In this document: in pieces, positions 31,501 to 43,500 of the stretch
Layout of the letters: the number at the start of each line of letters is the position of its first letter
Position numbering within the stretch: position 1 is the stretch's first letter
Source: Amia ocellicauda
Lineage: Eukaryota; Chordata; Actinopteri; Amiiformes; Amiidae
Assembly (NCBI RefSeq): GCF_036373705.1
Contig: NC_089860.1
Span: 36,734,921-36,798,920 of the forward strand
Direction: 5' to 3'
DNA length: 64,000 nt
The notes under the pieces: generated by a model
What the model saw: only the letters and a program-made list of their open reading frames with translations
The model's database searches: none
Told to the model about the DNA's origin: nothing
Program-made: the position numbers and the translations under genes

Positions 31501-34500
31501 ATACATATAGCAATGTCCACTCAACTCTGGACAGTGCATCAAACTCCGTCTCGGGTCTCGGGTCTCGGGTCCCCATGATACACGGAAGGGGGGCGGCAAC
31601 CACCGATTTCAACCTTTCCATACGGCAGGCTGCCGCACACACCTGTCACTTCCACATCTCCCGATCTCTGAACTCTCTCTCAGCCCCTGCTTTTGAATCC
31701 GGGTCTCTCACGCAGAGGGGACGCCTCCCAATTCAAAATCCAGTGTGTGTGCAGTTAGATGATTTCTTTAAATCAATAATTAGTTAAATACACACGTGTT
31801 AACGCAATCATGGAGGAAAACAATAAAATAACTAAGGCACTTTTGCGCAATCAAAATAATCAACACAACAACCAAAAAAAACAAAGCCCTGTTACCTCCT
31901 GTGACACTAGCTTGGCTGGAGAGGAAAGCAGAAGACTCAGTGCGTTCAGGACTGTGACACCCTTTTGTGTGCGTCTGTCTGGTGTATGTCAGCTGTAATT
32001 GTGTGTCTCTGTGTGTGTCTGTCCATCCACAGGAGGAGCTCTGCACACTGCATGAGAGACTTAGTGAAGCCCTGGCGAAAGCGTATGTCATGGAGAGTCG
32101 GTGGGAAACCCTTCAATTTGACATGACTGAATTGCGGCTCACCCTGGAGAACGCAGAAGAGGACAGGAGCATAGTAAGGAGGGCAGGGCTGTATCCTTGC
32201 CATCATCATTTCACTGTATTTTAGGCCGTACAGAAGATGTTGGTATATGCCACAATGTGTTTGAAGACTAGTATAGTCCTATACTACAGTTTTATGGACA
32301 TTGTCCAACCCTAATGGCGAGAGAATCTCTCCTCACAGGCCTTCACACTCTCTATCTAACTCTGATTAAGCTCTTCTCGGTTGGAGCAAAAATCAAGTTG
32401 AGAGTTTTAACCCTGATATGTAATATAAAGGTCAAATCAGCTGTTTTGGAATCCAGCAGTGTGTGGAACGGGCCTGTTCCCTTGTGTTGCAGGAGCAGCA
32501 GAGACACAGGCAGGAGAAGATGGAGCTGGAGACTCGAGTCTGCGCTCTTCAGGACAAAGAGACGCTCAGGAAGGTGAGTATCGAAGGTGTCTGATGATTT
32601 TGGTGACACTGGACGGCCTGCCCGTCACTGACATCCCTTCTGTGTTCATAGCTGGAGGGAGGTCTGTGTGTAATCCACACAGCCACCCATGTGTCCAGCG
32701 CAGCCCCGGGTTCCCACAGTTAAAGTTATTGTGTAAGAAAATAATAAACCAGGAAAAACATCACAAATGTTACAAGTTACCCCAAGGGCCTGGATCATTC
32801 TCAGTATAAATATAATAGCTTGGCTGGAGAGGAAAGCAGAAGACTCAGTGCATTCAGGACTGTGACACCCTTTTGTGTGCGTCTGTCTGGTGTATGTCAG
32901 CTGTAATTGTGTGTCTCTGTGTGTGTCTGTCCATCCACAGGAGGAGCTCTGCACACTGCAAAAGAGCCATGATGAAGCCCTGGAGACAGTGCGCGCCATG
33001 GAGGGCCAGCTGGAGACCCTCCAACGTGACATGAATGAATTGCGGCTCACCCTACAAAACGCAGAAGAGGACAGGAGCATGGTAAGGAGGGCAGGGCTGT
33101 ATCCTTGCAATCATCATTTCACTGTATTTTAGGCCGTACAGAAGATGTTGGTATATGCCACAATGTGTTTGAAGACTAGTATAGTCCTATACTATAGTTT
33201 TATGGATATTGTCCAACCCTAATGGTGAGAGAATCTCTCCTCACAGGCCCTCACACTCTCTATCTAACTCTGATTAAGCTCTTCTCGGTTGGAGCAAAAA
33301 TCAAGTTGAGAGTTTTATCCCTGATATGTAATATAAAGGTCAAATCAGCTGTTTTGGAATCCAGCAGTGTGTGGAACGGGTCTGTTCCCTTGTGTTGCAG
33401 GAGCTGCAGAGACACAGGCAGGAGAAGATGGAGCTGGAGGCTCAAGTCTGCGCTCATCAGGACAAAGAGACGCTCAGGAGGGTGAGTACCGAAGGTTTCT
33501 GGTGATTTTGGTGTGTCCAGCGCAGCCCCGGATTCCCACAGTTAAAGTTATCGTGTAAGAAAACAAACCAGGAAAAACATCACAAATGTTACAAGTTACC
33601 TCAAGGGCCTGGATGATTCTCAGTATAAATATAATAGTGTGACGGGGTGGGGTTGGGCAGAGGTCCCCGGCAGACAAGCGGGACCCCCCGTTTCATCCCA
33701 CACAAAGCAACCTTCCATATAACTCCTGGGACTACGCCACCTTTAGGTTTATTATGGTGAGGGGAAACCCCTTACTATCCCAAGTAACATGCAGTCGCCC
33801 ACAGAGCCACCATGGACAGAATCAAATACACAATGTTTATTCATGATACACATTGAGACCAGATCCACATTTGCCTCATTCAAAAGGGAAAACAAATACT
33901 TGATACTCAACGAAAACACACAAGCAATACAATCATACATCCATCTTCATAACCACTTATCCATGTGGGTCGAGGGGGACGCCAGAGCTGAACCCAGCAA
34001 ACAGAGTTCGCAAGGTGGGAATACACCCAGGATGGGACACCAGTCCATTGCTGGGCACACACACACACACAGGACAAATTAGTGTGGCCAATCAACCTAA
34101 CCAGCACAACTTTGGATGGGGGGAGAACATACAAACTCCACACAGACAGACACCCTGAGCCGATACTCGAACCCAGGAACCTTGGAGCTATGAGGCAGGA
34201 GCACTAACCACCGCACCACCATGCCACCCTACAACCATACATAGAAAACGAAATCCTTAGATTATTAAAAACACTCCTTCCCTTTCTTACGATAATGAGA
34301 CTCAAGACAGACATACAAACTAAAGAGATCCCGTTTCCCTTCAGCTCCCTCCCTTTTCTCTTCATTCAGAGTCCTTTAAGCTGTCCTTCCTTCGCCCCCT
34401 CCATGGCTTCCTTTAGAATCCAGTGTCCACATAATAAGCAGTCCGTCTCATTCCGCCAGTGCAGCAAAGTCCAGGCACGGCACCCACAGAGCCACCAGTA

Positions 34501-37500
34501 AATACAGCGCTTATTTCCCACCCGCATCTTCTAACAGCCCGATAACTACGACATGCTCCAATACAACTCTCCACATTGCCAAGGCCGCGCCATTCGACTA
34601 CAGCACGAAGCGGAGGCCCGAGCTGTACCATGGCACTGTACTCTGCTTCCAGTCGCTCTCCTCGGAGCCCCCCGCCGACTGTCCTGAATACATATAGCAA
34701 TGTCCACTCAACTCTGGACAGTGCATCAAACTCCGTCTCGGGTCTCGGGTCTCGGGTCACCATGATACACGGAAGGGGGGCGGCAACCACCGATTTCAAC
34801 CTTTCCATACGGCAGGCTGCCGCACACACCTGTCACTTCCACATCTCCCGATCTCTGAACTCTCTCTCAGCCCCTCCTTTTGAATCCGGGGCTCTCACGC
34901 AGAGGGGACGCCTCCCAATTCAAAAACCAGTGTGCGTGCAGTTAGATGATTTCTTTAAATCAATAATTAGTTAAATACACACGTGTTAACGCAATCATGG
35001 AGGAAAACAACAAAATAACTAAGGCACTTTTGCGCAATCAAAATAATCAACACAACAACCAAAAAAAACAAAGCCCTGTTACCTCCTGTGACACTAGCTT
35101 GGCTGGAGAGGAAAGCAGAAGACTCAGTGCGTTCAGGACTGTGACACCCTTTTGTGTGCGTCTGTCTGGTGTATGTCAGCTATAATTGTGTGTCTCTGTG
35201 TGTGTCTGTCCATCCACAGGAGGAGCTCTGCACACTGCATGAGAGCCTTAGTGAAGCCCAGGCGAAAGCGTATGTCATGGAGAGTCGGTGGGAAACCCTG
35301 CAATTTGACATGACTGAATTGCGGCTCACCCTGGAAAACTCAGAAGAGGACAGGAGCATAGTAAGGAGGGCAGGGCTGTATCCTTGCCATCATCATTTCA
35401 CTGTATTTTAGGCCGTACAGAAGATGTTGGTATATGCCACAATGTGTTTGAAGACTAGTATAGTCCTATACTACAGTTTTATGGACATTGTCCAACCCTA
35501 ATGGTGAGAGAATCTCTCCTCACAGGCCCTCACACTCTCTATCTAACTCTGATTAAGCTCTTCTCGGTTGGAGCAAAAATCAAGTTGAGAGTTTTAACCC
35601 TGATATGTAATATAAAGGTCAAATCAGCTGTTTTGGAATCCAGCAGTGTGTGGAACGGGCCTGTTCCCTTGTGTTGCAGGAGCAGCAGAGACACAGGCAG
35701 GAGAAGATGGAGCTGGAGGCTCGAGTCTGCGCTCTTCAGGACAAAGAGACGCTCAGGAAGGTGAGTATCGAAGGTGTCTGATGATTTTGGTGACACTGGA
35801 CGGCCTGCCCGTCACTGACATCCCTTCTGTGTTCATAACTGGAGGGAGGTCTGTGTGTAATCCACACAGCCACCCATGTGTCCAGCGCAGCCCCGGATTC
35901 CCACAGTTTAAGTTATTGTGTAAGAAAATACTAAACCAGGAAAAACATCACAAATGTTACATGTTACCCCAAGGGCCTGGATGATTCTCCGTATAAATAT
36001 AATAGCTTGGCTGGAGAGGAAAGCAGAAGACTCAGTGCATTCAGGACTGTGACACCCTTTTGTGTGCGTCTGTCTGGTGTATGTCAGCTGTAATTGTGTG
36101 TCTCCGTGTGTGTCTGTCCATCCACAGGAGGAGCTCTGCACACTGCAAAAGAGCTGTGATGAAGCCCTGGAGACAGTGCGCGCCATGGAGGGTCAGCGGG
36201 AGACCCTGCTACGTGAAATGGACGAATTGCGGCTCACCCTGCAAAACGCAGAAGAGGACAGGAGCATAGTAAGGAGGGCAGGGCTGTATCCTTGCCATCA
36301 TCATTTCACTGTATTTTAGGCCGTACAGAAGATGTTGGTATATGCCACAATGTGTTTGAAGACTAGTATAGTCCTATACTATAGTTTTATGGACATTGTC
36401 CAACCCTAATGGTGAGAGAATCTCTCCTCACAGGCCCTCACACTCTCTATCTAACTCTGATTAAGCTCTTCTCGGTTGTAGCAAAAATCAAATTGATAGT
36501 TTTAACCCTGATATGTAATATAAAGGTCAAATCAGCCGTTTTGGAATCCAGCAGTGTGTGGAACGGGCCTGTTCTCTTGTGTTGCAGGATCTGCAGAGAC
36601 ACAGGCAGGAGAAGATGGAGCTGGAGGCTCAAGTCTGCGCTCATCAGGACAAAGAGACGCTCAGGAGGGTGAGTACCGAAGGTTTCTGGTGATTTTGGTG
36701 TGTCCAGCGCAGCCCCGGATTCCCACAGTTAAAGTTATCGTGTAAGAAAACAAACCAGGAAAAACATCACAAATGTTACAAGTTACCTCAAGGGCCTGGA
36801 TGATTCTCAGTATAAATATAATAGTGTGACGGGGTGGGGTTGGGCAGAGGTCCCTGGCAGACAAGCGGGACCCCCCGTTTAATCCCACACGAAGCAACCT
36901 TCCATATAACTCCTGGGACTACGCCACCTTTAGGTATATTATGTTGAGGGGAAACCCCTTACTATCCCAAGTAACATGCAGTTGCCCACAGAGCCACCAT
37001 GGACAGAATCACATACACAATGTTTATTCATGATACACATTGAGACCAGATCCACATTTGCCTCATTCAAAAGGGAAAACAAATACTTGATACTCAACGA
37101 AAACACACAAACAATACAACCACTTATCCATGTGGGTCGAGGGGGACGCCAGAGCTGATCCCAGCAAACATAGTGCACAAGGTGGGAATACACCCAGGAT
37201 GGGACACCAGTCCATCACTGGGCACACACACTCACAGGACAAATTAGTGTGGCCAATCAACCTAACCAGCACATCTTTGGATGGGGGGAGGAAACCCACA
37301 CTGGTACGGGGAGAACATACAAACTCCACACAGACAGACACCCTGAGCCGATACTTGAACCCAGGAACCTTGGAGCTATGAGGCAGGAGAACTAACCACC
37401 GCACCACCATGCCACCCTACAACCATACATAGAAAACGAAATCCTTAGATTATTAAAAACACTCCTTCCCTTTCTTACGATAATGAGACTCAAGACAGAC

Positions 37501-40500
37501 ATACAAACTAAAGAGATCCCATTTCCCTTCAGCTCCCTCCCTTTTCTCTTCATTCAGAGTCCTTTAAGCCGTCCTTCCTTCGCCCCCTCCATGGCTTCCT
37601 TTAGAATCCAGTGTCCACATAATAAGCAGTCCGTCTCATTCCGCCAGTGCAGCAAAGTCCAGGCACGGCACCCACAGAGCCACCAGTAAATACAGCGCTT
37701 ATTTCCCACCCGCATCTTCTAACAGCCCGATAACTACGACATGCTCCAATACAACTCTCCACATTGCCAAGGCCGCGCCATTCGACTACAGCACGAAGGG
37801 GAGGCCCGAGCTGTACCATGGCACTGTACTCTGCTTCCAGTCGCTCTCCTCGGAGCCCCCCGCCGACTGTCCTGAATACATATAGCAATGTCCACTCAAC
37901 TCTGGACAGTGCATCAAACTCCGTCTCGGGTCTCGGGTCCCCATGATACACGGAAGGGGGGCGGCAACCACCGATTTCAACCTTTCCATACGGCAGGCTG
38001 CCGCACACACCTGTCACTTCCACATCTCCCGATCTCTGAACTCTCTCTCAGCCCCTCCTTTTGAATCCGGGGCTCTCACGCAGAGGGGACGCCTCCCAAT
38101 TCAAAAACCAGTGTGTGTGCAGTTAGATGATTTCTTTAAATCAATAATTAGTTAAATACACACGTGTTAACGCAATCATGGAGGAAAACAACAAAATAAC
38201 TAAGGCACTTTTGCGCAATCAAAATAATCAACACAACAACCAAAAAAAACAAAACCCTGTTACCTCCTGTGACACTAGCTTGGCTGGAGAGGAATGCAGA
38301 AGACTCAGTGCGTTCAGGACTGTGACACCCTTTTGTGTGCGTCTGTCTGGTGTATGTCAGCTATAATTGTGTGTCTCTGTGTGTGTCTGTCCATCCACAG
38401 GAGGAGCTCTGCACACTGCATGAGAGCCTTAGTGAAGCCCAGGCGAAAGCGTATGTCATGGAGAGTCGGTGGGAAACCCTGCAATTTGACATGACTGAAT
38501 TGCGGCTCACCCTGGAAAACTCAGAAGAGGACAGGAGCATAGTAAGGAGGGCAGGGCTGTATCCTTGCCATCATCATTTCACTGTATTTTAGGCCGTACA
38601 GAAGATGTTGGTATATGCCACAATGTGTTTGAAGACTAGTATAGTCCTATACTACAGTTTTATGGACATTGTCCAACCCTAATGGTGAGAGAATCTCTCC
38701 TCACAGGCCCTCACACTCTCTATCTAACTCTGATTAAGCTCTTCTCGGTTGGAGCAAAAATCAAGTTGAGAGTTTTAACCCTGATATGTAATATAAAGGT
38801 CAAATCAGCTGTTTTGGAATCCAGCAGTGTGTGGAACGGGCCTGTTCCCTTGTGTTGCAGGAGCAGCAGAGACACAGGCAGGAGAAGATGGAGCTGGAGG
38901 CTCGAGTCTGCGCTCTTCAGGACAAAGAGACGCTCAGGAAGGTGAGTATCGAAGGTGTCTGATGATTTTGGTGACACTGGACGGCCTGCCCGTCACTGAC
39001 ATCCCTTCTGTGTTCATAACTGGAGGGAGGTCTGTGTGTAATCCACACAGCCACCCATGTGTCCAGCGCAGCCCCGGATTCCCACAGTTTAAGTTATTGT
39101 GTAAGAAAATACTAAACCAGGAAAAACATCACAAATGTTACAAGTTACCCCAAGGGCCTGGATGATTCTCCGTATAAATATAATAGCTTGGCTGGAGAGG
39201 AAAGCAGAAGACTCAGTGCATTCAGGACTGTGACACCCTTTTGTGTGCGTCTGTCTGGTGTATGTCAGCTGTAATTGTGTGTCTCCGTGTGTGTCTGTCC
39301 ATCCACAGGAGGAGCTCTGCACACTGCAAAAGAGCTGTGATGAAGCCCTGGAGACAGTGCGCGCCATGGAGGGTCAGCGGGAGACCCTGCTACGTGAAAT
39401 GGACGAATTGCGGCTCACCCTACAAAACGCAGAAGAGGACAGGAGCATAGTAAGGAGGGCAGGGCTGTATCCTTGCCATCATCATTTCACTGTATTTTAG
39501 GCCGTACAGAAGATGTTGGTATATGCCACAATGTGTTTGAAGACTAGTATAGTCCTATACTATAGTTTTATGGACATTGTCCAACCCTAATGGTGAGAGA
39601 ATCTCTCCTCACAGGCCCTCACACTCTCTATCTAACTCTGATTAAGCTCTTCTCGGTTGTAGCAAAAATCAAATTGATAGTTTTAACCCTGATATGTAAT
39701 ATAAAGGTCAAATCAGCCGTTTTGGAATCCAGCAGTGTGTGGAACGGGCCTGTTCTCTTGTGTTGCAGGATCTGCAGAGACACAGGCAGGAGAAGATGGA
39801 GCTGGAGGCTCAAGTCTGCGCTCATCAGGACAAAGAGACGCTCAGGAGGGTGAGTACCGAAGGTTTCTGATGATTTTGGTGTGTCCAGCGCAGCCCCGGA
39901 TTCCCACAGTTAAAGTTATCGTGTAAGAAAACAAACCAGGAAAAACATCACAAATGTTACAAGTTACCTCAAGGGCCTGGATGATTCTCAGTATAAATAT
40001 AATAGTGTGACGGGGTGGGGTTGGGCAGAGGTCCCCGGCAGACAAGCGGGACCCCCCGTTTAATCCCACACGAAGCAACCTTCCATATAACTCCTGGGAC
40101 TACGCCACCTTTAGGTATATTATGTTGAGGGGAAACCCCTTACTATCCCAAGTAACATGCAGTTGCCCACAGAGCCACCATGGACAGAATCACATACACA
40201 ATGTTTATTCATGATACACATTGAGACCAGATCCACATTTGCCTCATTCAAAAGGGAAAACAAATACTTGATACTCAACGAAAACACACAAACAATACAA
40301 CCACTTATCCATGTGGGTCGAGGGGGACGCCAGAGCTGATCCCAGCAAACATAGTGCACAAGGTGGGAATACACCCAGGATGGGACACCAGTCCATCACT
40401 GGGCACACACACTCACAGGACAAATTAGTGTGGCCAATCAACCTAACCAGCACATCTTTGGATGGGGGGAGGAAACCCACACGGGTACGGGGAGAACATA

Positions 40501-43500
40501 CAAACTCCACACAGACAGACACCCTGAGCCGATACTTGAACCCAGGAACCTTGGAGCTATGAGGCAGGAGAACTAACCACCGCACCACCATGCCACCCTA
40601 CAACCATACATAGAAAACGAAATCCTTAGATTATTAAAAACACTCCTTCCCTTTCTTACGATAATGAGACTCAAGACAGACATACAAACTAAAGAGATCC
40701 CGTTTCCCTTCAGCTCCCTCCCTTTTCTCTTCATTCAGAGTCCTTTAAGCCGTCCTTCCTTCGCCCCCTCCATGGCTTCCTTTAGAATCCAGTGTCCACA
40801 TAATAAGCAGTCCGTCTCATTCCGCCAGTGCAGCAAAGTCCAGGCACGGCACCCACAGAGCCACCAGTAAATACAGCGCTTATTTCCCACCCGCATCTTC
40901 TAACAGCCCGATAACTACGACATGCTCCAATACAACTCTCCACATTGCCAAGGCCGCGCCATTCGACTACAGCACGAAGGGGAGGCCCGAGCTGTACCAT
41001 GGCACTGTACTCTGCTTCCAGTCGCTCTCCTCGGAGCCCCCCGCCGACTGTCCTGAATACATATAGCAATGTCCACTCAACTCTGGACAGTGCATCAAAC
41101 TCCGTCTCGGGTCTCGGGTCCCCATGATACACGGAAGGGGGGCGGCAACCACCGATTTCAACCTTTCCATACGGCAGGCTGCCGCACACACCTGTCACTT
41201 CCACATCTCCCGATCTCTGAACTCTCTCTCAGCCCCTCCTTTTGAATCCGGGGCTCTCACGCAGAGGGGACGCCTCCCAATTCAAAAACCAGTGTGTGTG
41301 CAGTTAGATGATTTCTTTAAATCAATAATTAGTTAAATACACACGTGTTAACGCAATCATGGAGGAAAACAATAAAATAACTAAGGCACTTTTGCGCAAT
41401 CAAAATAATCAACACAACAACCAAAAAAAACAAAGCCCTGTTACCTCCTGTGACACTAGCTTGGCTGGAGAGGAAAGCAGAAGACTCAGTGCATTCAGGA
41501 CTGTGACACCCTTTTGTGTGCGTCTGTCTGGTGTATGTCAGCTGTATGTGTGTGTCTGTCCATCCACAGGAGGAGCTCTGCACACTGCATGAGAGCCTTA
41601 GTGAAGCCCTGGCGAAAGAGTATGTCATGGAGGGTCGGTGGGAAACCCTGCAATTTGACATGGACGAATTGCGGCTCACCCTGAAAGAAGAGGAAGAGGA
41701 GAAGTGTCAGGCCCTCAGGGATACTGCTTTGATGAGCATGGTAAGGAGGGCAGGGCTGTATCCTTGCCATCATCATTTCACTGTATTTTAGGCCGTACAG
41801 AAGATGTTGGTATATGCCACAATGTGTTTGAAGACTAGTATAGTCCTATACTATAGTTTTATGGACATTGTCCAACCCTAATGGCGAGAGAATCTCTCCT
41901 CACAGGCCCTCACACTCTCTATCTAACTCTGATTAAGCTCTTCTCGGTTGGAGCAAAAATCAAGTTGAGAGCTTTAACCCTGATATGTAATATAAAGGTC
42001 AAATCAGCTGTTTTGGAATCCAGCAGTGTGTGGAACGGGCCTGTTCTCTTGTGTTGCAGGAGCTGAACAGACACAGGCAGGGGAAGATGGAGCTGGAGGC
42101 TCAAGTCTGCGCTCTTCAGGACAAAGAGACGCTCAGGAAGGTCAGTACCGAAGGTGTCTGGTGATTTTGGTGACACTGGACGGCCTGCCCGTCACTGACA
42201 TCCCTTCTGTGTTTATAACTGGAGGGAGGTCTGTGTGTAATCCACACAGCCACCCATGTGTCCAGCGCAGCCCCGGATTCCCACAGTTAAAGTTATTGTG
42301 TAAGAGAATAATAAACCAGGAATAACATCACAAATATTACAAGTTACCCCAAGGGCCTGGATGATTCTCCGTATAAATATAATAGCTTGGCTGGAGAGGA
42401 AAGCAGAAGACTCAGTGCATTCAGGACTGTGACACCCTTTTGTGTGCGTCTGTCTGGTGTATATCAGCTTTAATTGTGTGTCTCCGTGTGTGTCTGTCCA
42501 TCCACAGGAGGAGCTCTGCACACTGCAAAAGAGCTGTGATGAAGCCCTGGAGACAGTGCGCGCCATGGAGATTCAGCGGGAGACCCTGCTACGTGACATG
42601 GACGAATTGCGGCTCACCCTGAAAGAAGAGGAAGAGGAGAAGTGTCAGGCTCTCAGGGATACTGCTTTGATGAGCATGGTAAGGAGGGCAGGGCTGTATC
42701 CTTGCCATCATCATTTCACTGTATTTTAGGCCGTACAGAAGATGTTGGTATATGCCACAATGTGTTTGAAGACTAGTATAGTCCTATACTATAGTTTTAT
42801 GGACATTGTCCAACCCTAATGGCGAGAGAATCTCTCCTCACAGGCCCTCACACTCTCTAACTCTGATTAAGCTCTTCTCGGTTGGAGCAAAAATCAAGTT
42901 GAGAGCTTTAACCCTGATATGTAATATAAAGGTCAAATCAGCTGTTTTGGAATCCAGCAGTGTGTGGAACGGGCCTGTTCTCTTGTGTTGCAGGAGCTGA
43001 ACAGACACAGGCAGGGGAAGATGGAGCTGGAGGCTCAAGTCTGCGCTCTTCAGGACAAAGAGACGCTCAGGAAGGTGAGTACCGAAGGTGTCTGGTGATT
43101 TTGGTGACACTGGACGGCCTGCCCGTCACTGACATCCCTTCTGTGTTTATAACTGGAGGGAGGTCTGTGTGTAATCCACACAGCCACCCATGTGTCCAGC
43201 ACAGCCCCGGATTCCCACAGTTAAAGTTATTGTGTAAGAGAATAATAAACCAGGAAAAACATCACAAATGTTACAAGTTCCCCCAAGGGCCTGGATGATT
43301 CTCCGTATAAATATAATAGCTTGGCTGGAGAGGAAAGCAGAAGACTCAGTGCATTCAGGACTGTGACACCCTTTTGTGTGCGTCTGTCTGGTGTATGTCA
43401 GCTTTAATTGTGTGTCTCCGTGTGTGTCTGTCCATCCACAGGAGGAGCTCTGCACACTGCAAAAGAGCTGTGATGAAGCCCTGGAGACAGTGCGCGCCAT

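Larger units (their letters stand above)
29754..32573 (+). repeat. Gene 1 higher-order exon repeat 1, unit 2
   Basis: A1-B1-LTR-A2-B2. Orthologous to repeat 1 of unit 1, but its LTR and SINE share variants with the next repeat in unit 2. Confidence 0.9.
32941..35760 (+). repeat. Gene 1 higher-order exon repeat 2, unit 2 (extra copy)
   Basis: Its A exon (LQKSHDEALETVRAMEGQLE) and B exon (VCAHQDKETLRR) match the first repeat rather than unit 1's second. Its LTR carries the same longer SINE tail as the first repeat. The second half (LHESLSEAQAK) matches the later repeats. This is a duplicated hybrid module found only in unit 2. Confidence 0.88.
36128..38941 (+). repeat. Gene 1 higher-order exon repeat 3, unit 2
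   Basis: A5-B5-LTR-A6-B6. B5 begins DLQRHRQ, as in unit 1 repeat 3. The second half is LHESLSEAQAK type. Confidence 0.9.
39309..42140 (+). repeat. Gene 1 higher-order exon repeat 4, unit 2
   Basis: A7-B7-LTR-A8-B8. A8 (41570-41740) is long, with the EEEEEKCQ tail. The intron before A8 has a small deletion in the TG-rich tract near 41547, but the acceptor is kept. B8 begins ELNRHRQGK and has donor GTCAGT. Confidence 0.9.
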
